From Streptococcaceae bacterium (GTDB taxonomy: Bacteria; Bacillota; Bacilli; Lactobacillales; Streptococcaceae), in contig JAIRWF010000010.1 in the NCBI GenBank assembly GCA_031253335.1, forward strand, positions 1 to 64,000: a stretch of 64,000 nucleotides of DNA, written 5' to 3'. Both the position numbers and the translations under genes were made by a program. Under the pieces are notes generated by a model. The model was not told where the DNA came from. It was given only the letters and a program-made list of their open reading frames with translations, and did not search any database. The stretch's first letter is position 1. Each line of letters begins with the position of its first letter. Below are positions 41,902 to 49,567 of the stretch, one piece after another.

Positions 41902-43161
41902 ATGGCTCAACACAAAGAGAATCAACGTTCCGCAAAATCAAACCGCTCTTATCGCGTGCGGAATGTGATTTCTGTGTTGTTCCTCATCGTTGCCCTTTCA
42001 GCGCTCTTCTATCCCGTCGTTGCAAATTTCTACTACCAGCACAAAGCCCAAGAGACCGTTAATCATTTCCAATCTGAAGTCAAATCAACCAGCAAGTCTG
42101 AAATCAAGAAGCAGCTAGATAACGCGAAGCTCTACAACGCGAAGCTTTACAATCAGTACATCTATGACGCATCGCAGGGGATTCATCTCACGGGGAAAAT
42201 TCCTGATTATGACCAGACGCTCAATATCGACAACCATGGGATGATGGGCTATATCACGGTGCCGCAGATTGGCATCAAGGACATTCCCATTTATCACGGG
42301 GATTCCGAGACGACACTGGCTGAAGGCGCGGGGCATATCCAACAGACGAGTCTTCCAATTGGTGGCGTCAATACCCACACCGTGCTTGCCGCTCACTCAG
42401 GTCAAGTCAATGACACCTTGTTTAGCGACATTCAGTATTTGAAAAAAGGCGATGTCTTCTATATCACGACCTTGAATCTCAAACTCAAATATAAAGTCAT
42501 CAATAAAAAGGTGGTCTGGCCGACCGACATTTCGACGCTGAATATCGTGAAGGGGAAGGACTTAGCGACGCTTGTGACCTGCTACCCGACGGGAATTAAC
42601 GATCACCGTTTGCTCGTAACTGGCGAGCGTATTCCACTAAACGAGGTTACCAAGTCAGAACATGTCCAGCGAAATTTCTGGACTTACCGAAACCTCGTTG
42701 TCCTGGGCTCTGGACTTGTGGGGCTCCTGGCTCTCCTTTGGCTCTTATTGCTGGCTTTCCGAGGAAAACGCTGGTACCGCGCGGACTTGCAAAAGCTTGA
42801 AAAACCAGACTTGAGCTTGTCCCAAGCGGGCGAATTTGGTGAAGGCGTTTACTTCACGATGTCGAAGAAATTAGCTGAGCAAGAAGCACGTGATCTTGGC
42901 GATGATGCCGTCGTCAATGTCTATCACTTCCGCAAAGAGAAAAAAGACACGAAATATTTGATCTACTATAAGCGCACAGAGAACTGGCAAAAGTTTGTGG
43001 AGGCGATTGCTGGCGGGTATTACGAGGGTAAAGCCCATGATTTCGTGAAAGGTCCACATGCGAGGCCTGAAATCAAGGTACGCCAAAAAGACTTGCAGCT
43101 TGCGCTTCAGTCTGCAAACGCTTGTGAAAAGCTAAAATTTGTAAAAAGTTATAAAATATAG
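41902..43161 (+). CDS. Class C sortase with C-terminal cytoplasmic DUF3990-like domain
   Basis: Pilus-polymerising transpeptidase of 419 residues. N-terminal helix 21-43, extracellular catalytic domain with His165 (VLAAHSG), Cys227 (TLVTCYPTG) and Arg236 (DHRLLVTGER), and the class C stretch SLPIGGVNTHT. A second helix (264-285) returns the chain to the cytoplasm. Residues 291-419 are extra: KPDLSLSQAGEFGEGVYFT, VVNVYHF, NWQKFVEAI, HDFVKGPHA and a final LKFVKSYKI, the order of motifs I know from DUF3990, a family of the ADP-ribosyltransferase clan. The usual N-terminal YHGS is replaced by WYRAD, so NAD-dependent activity is doubtful. RBS AAAGGAGG. Confidence 0.85.
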   Translation: MAQHKENQRSAKSNRSYRVRNVISVLFLIVALSALFYPVVANFYYQHKAQETVNHFQSEVKSTSKSEIKKQLDNAKLYNAKLYNQYIYDASQGIHLTGKIPDYDQTLNIDNHGMMGYITVPQIGIKDIPIYHGDSETTLAEGAGHIQQTSLPIGGVNTHTVLAAHSGQVNDTLFSDIQYLKKGDVFYITTLNLKLKYKVINKKVVWPTDISTLNIVKGKDLATLVTCYPTGINDHRLLVTGERIPLNEVTKSEHVQRNFWTYRNLVVLGSGLVGLLALLWLLLLAFRGKRWYRADLQKLEKPDLSLSQAGEFGEGVYFTMSKKLAEQEARDLGDDAVVNVYHFRKEKKDTKYLIYYKRTENWQKFVEAIAGGYYEGKAHDFVKGPHARPEIKVRQKDLQLALQSANACEKLKFVKSYKI

Positions 43162-43401
43162 GGCGTGTCAAAAAACCGTTTTGCTTTTGAAGGCTAACGC
43201 CGAGAACCGTTTATACACTTGACGTCTTGCGTCAAGCGGTTCTAGAAGTTGCGATTCGCCTTGCGACTTTAGTCGCTTAGAGCGAATGGACACGCTTTAG
43301 CCAGATGAAAAAGCAGGGAGTTGCCATGCGACTTGCCAGCTTTGCTGGCTTAGCGAGCATGGACAGCGCAGCGCAAAGCGCGGAGATAGAGGTAACCTAA
43401 A
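43158..43401. repeat. MITE-like dispersed repeat, copy D
   Basis: It starts TAGGGCGTGTC and ends GAGGTAACCTAAA, between the sortase and minor pilin genes; its left end overlaps the sortase stop codon. The right half is nearly identical to copies A and B. It contains a complete bulged hairpin: outer AGAACCG/CGGTTCT (43203-43209, 43237-43243), bulge TTTATACA, inner CTTGACG/CGTCAAG. Confidence 0.85.
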
Positions 43402-43436
43402 GGGTAAGAATAAATCCTAAGAAAGGAGAAGAAATC

Positions 43437-44108
43437 GTGAAAAAACTCATCTGGCTTGTGATGCTTCTCCTGGCATTAGGAGGGTTTGCAAGTATTGCAA
43501 AAGCTGATTCGACAACGACTTACAACTTAACTATCCAAAAATATGGCTTAACACCTGGCGCGACAGGCTTCAAAAATCCACCCAAATGGACAGGACAGAC
43601 GATTAACAATCTCCCTGTTTATGATACAAATGGTAATGAAGTGCAAGCGCTTGCGGATATTAGCTATGTGATCACCAATACTGCAACAGGCGCAGTCGTA
43701 GCTACTATAACGACAGATAGCAAGGGGACGGCGACGATTTCGCTTCCGATGGGGACTTACAGTGTGCAAGAAGAGGCGAACCCTCTTCAAGGCTTGGTGA
43801 CACCTGCTGCGGCTGTGATAGTCTCTTTACCCTACTCAGATAGTGACAATGGTCTTTCGGAAGATGGGAGTGCCGTGATTTATCCGAAGTCAAGTCTTGA
43901 AAAACAGATACCGCCGAGCTCGAGTAAGCCAAGTACATCGACGCCTCCGAGCACGTCGAAACCTGCATTACCCAAAACCTCAAAACCTAAGGGTTTCTTG
44001 CCTCAGACGGGCGATGCGGTGACGGCATTGGCATCGGTCGGAGTGGTGCTTCTCATGATTGTGCTCTTTGCATGGAGCAGGCGACAAAACGAAGAAGAAA
44101 AATCGTAA
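43437..44108 (+). CDS. LPXTG minor (anchor-type) pilin
   Basis: 223-residue surface protein, probably the basal pilin attaching the pilus to the wall. Signal peptide 1-23 (LIWLVMLLLALGGFASIAKA), one CNA-B/SpaA domain starting YNLTIQKYGL and containing TDSKGTATISLPMGTYSVQEE, then SAVIYPKSS, a Pro/Ser/Lys wall-spanning stretch, and LPQTGD with helix and RRQNEEEKS. The start is GTG with GAAAGGAGAAG upstream. Its sorting motif (LPQTGD) differs from LPFTGG of the two larger proteins, which fits a different sortase for anchoring. Confidence 0.9.
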   Translation: MKKLIWLVMLLLALGGFASIAKADSTTTYNLTIQKYGLTPGATGFKNPPKWTGQTINNLPVYDTNGNEVQALADISYVITNTATGAVVATITTDSKGTATISLPMGTYSVQEEANPLQGLVTPAAAVIVSLPYSDSDNGLSEDGSAVIYPKSSLEKQIPPSSSKPSTSTPPSTSKPALPKTSKPKGFLPQTGDAVTALASVGVVLLMIVLFAWSRRQNEEEKS

Positions 44109-44122
44109 TCATTACGATTTTT
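44099..44122 (+). terminator. Terminator of the minor pilin gene
   Basis: Perfect stem AATCGTAAT/ATTACGATT with a T-run, overlapping the stop codon. Confidence 0.9.
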
Positions 44123-44130
44123 TTGATTGA

Positions 44131-44206
44131 AAAACCGAACAATTAATCTAAATATTAGCTGCTTTCTCTTGAAAATTTTGCATTTTGCATCACTTAACCG
44201 TAAAAT
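44131..44206 (+). promoter_or_regulatory. PurBox and promoter of the purine permease
   Basis: AAAACCGAACAAT (44131-44143) matches the lactococcal PurBox AWWWCCGAACWWT at every position. The promoter is TTGCAT (44178-44183), 17 nt, TAAAAT (44201-44206). The PurBox centre is about 76 nt before the expected start of transcription, the position known for activation by lactococcal PurR. A hairpin GTCAGG/CCTGAC follows in the leader. Confidence 0.85.
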
Positions 44207-44279
44207 AAGAGCATACGTTTATGACGTCAGTCAGGGGCGGTCCTGACTTGATAACTTTTAGAAAAAAGGAGAAATTTCC

Positions 44280-45764
44280 GTGAACAAATTGTTCAAACTT
44301 CAAGAAAACAACACGACAGTCAGTCGTGAAATTATGGCAGGTCTGACCACATTCTTTGCGATGAGCTATATCCTCTTCGTCAATCCAAGTGTCTTGGGCT
44401 CGACGGGCATGCCCCAACAAGCTGTTTTCTTGGCGACAGTCATTGCCTCTATCGTGGGGACACTCGCCATTGGTCTCATTGCTAACGTCCCTTATGCCTT
44501 GGCACCTGGTATGGGGCTCAACGCATTCTTTGCTTACACAGTAGTTCTTTCTCTCGGCTACAAGTGGCAAGAAGCACTGGCGATGGTCTTTATCTGCGGG
44601 ATTGTGAATATCATTATTACCTTCACGAGTCTGCGTAAAAAAATTATTTTGGGCATTCCGCAATCCTTGCAACATGCCATTGGCGGTGGTATCGGTGTTT
44701 TCATCGCATATATCGGGATTAAAAATTCAGGACTCTTACAATTTATTGTAAATGATCCTCAATCACTTGTGAATAAAGCCTCTGGCATTTACGACTCGTC
44801 CATGGTACCAGGCCTTGCAGCGTTCAACCAGCCGGGCGTGATTATTGGGATTATTGGTCTGGTCATCACACTTTTCTTTGTCTTGAAACGCATTAAAGGA
44901 GGGATTATCTTATCTATCCTTGCGACAACTGTTGTCTACCTGATTGCTTTGGCCATCAATCCAAGCTGGGGACATGCAATTCCAAACGCTTTCCAACTTC
45001 AATCGATTGACTGGAAGACGGTCTTTGATGCCAATTCGGTGGGCACGGCTTTCCACCAAATGTTCGTCGGTTCAAGTAAGCAACCTGCTCTCTTCCTAGC
45101 TGCATTTGGTCATCCGGGTCTCCAGTCACTCTTTGCGAATTCCAACAAAATTTTTGAAGTCCTCATGACGATTCTTGCTTTTAGCTTGACGTCTATCTTT
45201 GACCCAATCGGCACTTTCATCGGCACAGGCCGCTCAACAGGGATTTTCACGGATGCAGACTTCAAAGCTATGGAAGATTCACATGGCTTCAGCTCTAAAA
45301 TGGATAAGTCCCTCTTTGCGGATATGATTGCAACGCCTATTGGAGCGATTTTCGGTACGTCCAATACAACTGTTTATGTCGAATCTGCTTCAGGTATTGG
45401 TGCAGGCGGACGTACGGGCCTCACGTCAGTTGTTATAGCGATTATGTTTGCGATTTCGACCTTCTTCTTACCTTTGATTGGGATTGTGCCGACGCAAGCG
45501 ACGTCTGCGATTTTGATTATTGTCGGGATGATGATGCTCTCAAGCCTCAAAAATATTGATTGGTCGGACCTTGCGGAAGCCATCCCCGCTTTCTTTGCGA
45601 GCGTCTTCATGGGACTTGCCTATAGTATCAGCTACGGGATTGCTTTTGGCTTTATCACTTACATCCTCACGAAGATTTTCACCGGCAAAGTCAAAGAAGT
45701 CAAAGTGGTTGTCTGGGTCGTGGCGATTCTCTTTGCGATTAACTTTGCGGTCTTGCACCTTTGA
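44280..45764 (+). CDS. NCS2-family purine permease (AzgA-like)
   Basis: Membrane importer of 494 residues with about 12-14 helices, in the group transporting adenine, hypoxanthine and guanine. Diagnostic stretches are AGLTTFFAMSYILFVNPSVL, APGMGLNAFFAYTVV and FGTSNTTVYVESASGIGAGGRTGLTS. The start is GTG with AAAGGAG upstream. The PurBox fits a purine substrate and PurR activation when purines (PRPP sensing) run low. No purine riboswitch is seen. Confidence 0.92.
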   Translation: MNKLFKLQENNTTVSREIMAGLTTFFAMSYILFVNPSVLGSTGMPQQAVFLATVIASIVGTLAIGLIANVPYALAPGMGLNAFFAYTVVLSLGYKWQEALAMVFICGIVNIIITFTSLRKKIILGIPQSLQHAIGGGIGVFIAYIGIKNSGLLQFIVNDPQSLVNKASGIYDSSMVPGLAAFNQPGVIIGIIGLVITLFFVLKRIKGGIILSILATTVVYLIALAINPSWGHAIPNAFQLQSIDWKTVFDANSVGTAFHQMFVGSSKQPALFLAAFGHPGLQSLFANSNKIFEVLMTILAFSLTSIFDPIGTFIGTGRSTGIFTDADFKAMEDSHGFSSKMDKSLFADMIATPIGAIFGTSNTTVYVESASGIGAGGRTGLTSVVIAIMFAISTFFLPLIGIVPTQATSAILIIVGMMMLSSLKNIDWSDLAEAIPAFFASVFMGLAYSISYGIAFGFITYILTKIFTGKVKEVKVVVWVVAILFAINFAVLHL

Positions 45765-45787
45765 GATGAGATTTGGATGATTGAAAG

Positions 45788-45809
45788 AGGCGCCTATGGG
45801 CGCTTTTTT
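45788..45809 (+). terminator. Terminator after the purine permease
   Basis: Stem AGGCGCC/GGGCGCTT with loop TAT and six Ts, which run into the next promoter TGATACAAT. Confidence 0.8.
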
Positions 45810-45823
45810 GATACAATAAGAGC

Positions 45824-46903
45824 ATGAAAATGACTCTTGTTTTAGCCAGTCTCACAGGAATATTTATTCTGATGGGGCTAGGTTTTTCAATCTGGCGGCA
45901 TCGCATGCGGGAAATTCGCAGTTTGCGTCTTGGCAGATTGACACTTCTCGTGTGGGGAAGTGCTTTGCTGGGACTTAACTTTTTAGTCTGGACACTTGCT
46001 TACTCAAACATAGCGCATCTGCACTGGATTTTATGGGTGGGAGCTGTTGAGCTGATTCTCGCTTTTATTGTTTCGTTTGTGCTAGGGTTGACAGTTCCTA
46101 TTATGATAATTGTCCTGACAGTCCAGATGATGCGCCGAGAGACATGGTCACTCGCAAATCTTTTGTTACCCGCGGTGGTCTTTACTTTTCTTATTTTTGA
46201 TATCGCCTACAGTTGGGCTGTGTATGGTATTGGAAAGTTACCACCAAGTTATACATGGCTGATGGTTCTTTCTTGGATATTTCCAGTTCTTATCACTTAC
46301 CTGGCTTGGCAGCTCCTCGTGTTTTTTGTAGCGAGTGTCGTCTATGGACATCGTGTTAAAAATGAAACGGCGAATGTCTTTGTTGTACATGGAGCAGGGC
46401 TGGTCGGAGGCCAAAAAGTTGGTCGCCTTCTTGCAGCAAGGATTGAAGCGGCTGTAACAGCTTCAAACGAAGAAACAACGTTTGTCATGTCTGGGGGAAA
46501 AGGGGATGATGAGCATCTCTCGGAAGCTGAGGCAATGAGAAACTATGCAGTAGAAATGCTTAAAATTCCTGAGTCACGGATTATCCTAGAGGACCAGTCC
46601 AAAACAACTTATGAAAATTTGGTTAATTCAGCAAAGCTGATTCATGAAAAGTTTCTCTTTTTTAGCTCAGACTTTCACGTCTTTCGCGCAGCTTTGTTTG
46701 CGGCGAGCTTAAAGCTTGATGCGCAAGGGGGTAAAGGGGGGAAGACACGCTTTTATTACCGCATCCCCGCTTTTTTAAGGGAGTTTGTCGCAGTGATGAA
46801 TAGCGAGCGCAAGCGCCATATTATCTGGGTAGCTGTGATTGTTCTTTTTTTCGGCTTGCTTGCACTTGGGGCGGCTAACATATTTCATGGTGTGAAAAGT
46901 TGA
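45824..46903 (+). CDS. YdcF-like DUF218 membrane protein
   Basis: 359 residues. Four to five membrane helices up to about 175, then a cytosol- or surface-facing DUF218 domain with FVVHGAGLVGGQKVGRLLAARIEAA, MSGGKGDDEHLSEAEAMRNYA and ILEDQSKTTYENL, and a last helix near the C-terminus. DUF218 proteins (SanA, YdcF, ElyC) act in envelope integrity; the enzymatic role is unknown. The ATG lies 6 nt after the extended -10 TGATACAAT, directly behind the previous terminator, so it is another leaderless candidate. Confidence 0.88.
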   Translation: MKMTLVLASLTGIFILMGLGFSIWRHRMREIRSLRLGRLTLLVWGSALLGLNFLVWTLAYSNIAHLHWILWVGAVELILAFIVSFVLGLTVPIMIIVLTVQMMRRETWSLANLLLPAVVFTFLIFDIAYSWAVYGIGKLPPSYTWLMVLSWIFPVLITYLAWQLLVFFVASVVYGHRVKNETANVFVVHGAGLVGGQKVGRLLAARIEAAVTASNEETTFVMSGGKGDDEHLSEAEAMRNYAVEMLKIPESRIILEDQSKTTYENLVNSAKLIHEKFLFFSSDFHVFRAALFAASLKLDAQGGKGGKTRFYYRIPAFLREFVAVMNSERKRHIIWVAVIVLFFGLLALGAANIFHGVKS

Positions 46904-46911
46904 TCTGTGAC

Positions 46912-47012
46912 TTGCGGATTTCAACGAGAAATGGTATAATCTTATCTCGTGAGTAAAAACCTCACTTCCCTGCGGAAAACGTAGGGCATTAGTCCAAAAG
47001 GAGGAAAATTCA
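46912..47012 (+). promoter_or_regulatory. rpsF promoter and leader
   Basis: TTGCGG (46912-46917), 17 nt, TATAAT (46935-46940). The leader folds as GTGAG...CTCAC and CCCTGCGGAAAACGTAGGG before AAAAGGAGG. An S6:S18 leader motif is known to regulate rpsF-rpsR in many bacteria; the second hairpin is the candidate, but I could not confirm the key bulge. Confidence 0.6.
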
Positions 47013-47435
47013 ATGACTAAGTACGAATTACTTTACATCATTCGTCCCAACATTGATGACGCTGCAAAGAGTGCTTTGGTAGATCGCTTTGACAAGATTT
47101 TGACGGACAATGGGGCAACCATTGATTCATCGAAAGATTGGGAAAAACGTCGTCTTGCTTATGAAATCAAGTTCAATGGTGAGAAATATCGTGAAGGTAT
47201 CTATCACATTGTCAACTTGGAAGCTGAGCCAGATGCGGCAGCACTTTCTGAGTTTGACCGTTTGGCCAAAATTTCAGAAGATATTTTGCGTCATCAAGCG
47301 GTGATTGTTGAGGCTTTCGTTGCTCCTAAAGCATCGAAGCCAAAAGCAGACCGCAAAGAACGTGTCGAAAAGTCTGAAACAGAAGCACCCGTAGCAGAAG
47401 CACCTGCCGCTGAAGCAGCAACAACAGAAGAATAA
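47013..47435 (+). CDS. rpsF: 30S ribosomal protein S6
   Basis: 140 residues; pairs with S18 on the small-subunit platform. Typical start [17 protein letters not shown] and [26 protein letters not shown]. It has a C-terminal extension of about 45 residues rich in K, then A and E ([17 protein letters not shown]), longer than in Bacillus S6 (95 residues). First gene of the rpsF-ssb-rpsR operon, with AAAAGGAGG upstream of the ATG. Confidence 0.97.
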   Translation: MTKYELLYIIRPNIDDAAKSALVDRFDKILTDNGATIDSSKDWEKRRLAYEIKFNGEKYREGIYHIVNLEAEPDAAALSEFDRLAKISEDILRHQAVIVEAFVAPKASKPKADRKERVEKSETEAPVAEAPAAEAATTEE

Positions 47436-47447
47436 TCGAGGCGTTAC

Positions 47448-47939
47448 ATGATTAACAACGTAACTCTCGTCGGACGTTTGACGCGTGACCCTGAGCTTCG
47501 CAATACCGCACAAGGCACTGCAGTAGCAACGTTTAGTATTGCTGTCAATCGCCGCTTCAAAAATGCGCAAGGCGAGCGCGAAGCGGACTTCATTAACTGT
47601 GTCATTTGGCGTCAAGGCGCGGAAAATCTCGCTGCCTGGGCGAAAAAAGGCGCGTTGATTGGGGTCGTAGGCTCTATTCAGACACGAAATTATGAAAACA
47701 ACCAAGGCCAGCGTGTTTACGTGACTGAAGTTGTAGTCGATAATTTCCAAATGTTGGAATCTCGTGCCGTTCGTGAGCAAAATGGGACAGCTGGTAGTGG
47801 AAATTTTTCGGCTTCTATGCCGCAACAAGCCCCAGCAGCACAGGCAGCACCAGACTTTGGAAGAGATACAAGTGCTGATCCGTTTGGTGGAGGTACATCT
47901 GCACCGATGGACATTACCGATGATGACCTTCCATTCTAA
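47448..47939 (+). CDS. ssb: Single-stranded DNA-binding protein
   Basis: 163 residues: OB fold (1-110; [38 protein letters not shown]), a low-complexity linker rich in A, Q and P, and the acidic partner-binding tip [10 protein letters not shown] that docks replication and repair proteins. Essential for replication. It lies between rpsF and rpsR as in most Firmicutes, 12 nt after rpsF. Confidence 0.98.
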   Translation: MINNVTLVGRLTRDPELRNTAQGTAVATFSIAVNRRFKNAQGEREADFINCVIWRQGAENLAAWAKKGALIGVVGSIQTRNYENNQGQRVYVTEVVVDNFQMLESRAVREQNGTAGSGNFSASMPQQAPAAQAAPDFGRDTSADPFGGGTSAPMDITDDDLPF

Positions 47940-47962
47940 GAAGATAAGTAAGGAGAAATACA

Positions 47963-48220
47963 ATGGCTTTTCAACAGCAACAACGCCGTGGTGGCGGTTT
48001 CAAACGTCGTAAAAAAGTTGACTTTATTGCAGCAAATAAGATTGACTATGTAGATTATAAAGATGTCGAGCTCTTGGAGCGTTTCATCTCTGAGCGTGGA
48101 AAGATTTTACCACGCCGTGTCACTGGGACGTCCGCTGCCAATCAACGCAAAGTAGTAAATGCGATTAAACGTGCACGCGTGATGGCACTTCTGCCATTTG
48201 TCGCAGACGATCAAAACTAA
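47963..48220 (+). CDS. rpsR: 30S ribosomal protein S18
   Basis: 85 residues with the basic start [19 protein letters not shown] and the family block [19 protein letters not shown]. Forms the S6:S18 pair. RBS AAGGAGAAA. Last gene of the operon; terminator follows. Confidence 0.97.
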   Translation: MAFQQQQRRGGGFKRRKKVDFIAANKIDYVDYKDVELLERFISERGKILPRRVTGTSAANQRKVVNAIKRARVMALLPFVADDQN

Positions 48221-48226
48221 TGAGAA

Positions 48227-48250
48227 CAGTCGCCTCGGGCGACTTTTTTC
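48227..48250 (+). terminator. Terminator after rpsR
   Basis: Stem AGTCGCC/GGCGACT with loop TCG and a T-run. Confidence 0.85.
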
Positions 48251-48283
48251 TTTTCGATTGAGGGAATATGATATAATTTACCC

Positions 48284-49564
48284 ATGTCAAGTACACATAT
48301 CCGTCCCGAGGTCTTAGCACCTGCGGGCACTTTAGAAAAACTCAAAGTCGCCATTCGCTACGGCGCCGACGCGGTCTATATCGGCGGTCAAGCCTATGGT
48401 CTTCGCTCTCGTGCAGGCAATTTTAGCTTTGAAGAAATGGCCGAGGGCGTCGCTTTCGCGAAAGCCCATAACGCCAAGGTCTATGTGGCAGCCAACATGG
48501 TGACGCACGAGGGTAACGAAAAAGGTGCTGGCGAATGGTTCCGCACGCTTCGCGACATCGGCATTTCTGCGGTTATCGTCTCAGACCCCGCGCTGATTGC
48601 TATCGCCACAGCCGAGGCGCCAGGCCTTGCCATTCACCTCTCGACCCAATCTTCTGCGACAAACTATGAGACGCTTCAATTTTGGCAAAAGCAAGGACTT
48701 GAGCGAGTCGTTCTCGCACGCGAAGTCTCAATGGAGGAATTGTCTGAAATTCGCAAACACACCGACGTCGAAATCGAAGCTTTCGTCCACGGTGCCATGT
48801 GCATCAGCTACTCCGGCCGTTGCGTGCTGAGCAATTATATGTCGCTTCGTGACGCCAATCGTGGCGGCTGTAGCCAGTCTTGCCGCTGGAAGTACGATCT
48901 CTACGATCTGCCTTTTGCTGGGGAACGCAAGTCCGTCGAAGGAAAAATTGCTGAGCCTTTCTCCATGTCGGCAGTGGATATGAGCATGATTGACCACATA
49001 CCTGACATGATTGAAAACGGCGTGAATTCCCTCAAAATTGAGGGCCGCATGAAGTCGATTCACTACGTCTCGACGGTCGCTATGACCTATAAGAAGGCCG
49101 TCGATACCTATATTGATAAGGGTGCAGAGGCTTTTGAAGCCATCAAGCAAGATTTGGTCGATGAACTTTGGAAAGTCGCCCAGCGTGAGCTCAATACGGG
49201 CTTTTACTACGGCACGCCCGATGAAAATATGCAACTCTTTGGCGCCCGTCGCAAGATTCCGCAGTACAAATTTGTTGGCGAAGTCGTGAGCTACGATGCG
49301 ACGACGGGCACCGCAACCATTCGCCAGCGCAACGTTATCGAAGAAGGTGACGCCATCGAGTTTTACGGACCCGGCTTCACGCACACGGACTGCATCATCT
49401 CAAACCTCCGCCTTGCTGAAACGGGCGAAACAATCGACCGCGCGCCCAATCCGATGGAGCTCTTGCTCATTGACGTGCCACAGGCTGTCGCGCCTGGTGA
49501 CATGATTCGTAAAGCCGAAGCAGGATTGGTTAATCTCTACCACGAGGAAACTGTAAAGGCGTAA
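48284..49564 (+). CDS. trhP: Peptidase U32-family tRNA hydroxylation protein (TrhP type)
   Basis: 426-residue member of the U32 family, now linked to prephenate-dependent 5-hydroxyuridine formation at tRNA position 34 rather than to proteolysis. Opening PEVLAPAGTLEKLKVAIRYGADAVYIGG, then EAFVHGAMCISYSGRC with Cys173 and Cys180, and GGCSQSCRW with two more Cys; the four can hold an Fe-S cluster. Length fits the longer of the two Bacillus paralogues (YrrO). The shorter partner is not here. The ATG lies 6 nt after TGATATAAT (TATAAT 48272-48277) with no RBS, so leaderless. Confidence 0.88.
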   Translation: MSSTHIRPEVLAPAGTLEKLKVAIRYGADAVYIGGQAYGLRSRAGNFSFEEMAEGVAFAKAHNAKVYVAANMVTHEGNEKGAGEWFRTLRDIGISAVIVSDPALIAIATAEAPGLAIHLSTQSSATNYETLQFWQKQGLERVVLAREVSMEELSEIRKHTDVEIEAFVHGAMCISYSGRCVLSNYMSLRDANRGGCSQSCRWKYDLYDLPFAGERKSVEGKIAEPFSMSAVDMSMIDHIPDMIENGVNSLKIEGRMKSIHYVSTVAMTYKKAVDTYIDKGAEAFEAIKQDLVDELWKVAQRELNTGFYYGTPDENMQLFGARRKIPQYKFVGEVVSYDATTGTATIRQRNVIEEGDAIEFYGPGFTHTDCIISNLRLAETGETIDRAPNPMELLLIDVPQAVAPGDMIRKAEAGLVNLYHEETVKA

Positions 49565-49567
49565 CAA

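Noticed and set aside
44207-44279. Purine riboswitch before the permease
   Set aside because: The leader has one simple hairpin and none of the conserved purine-aptamer loops; PurBox control explains regulation.
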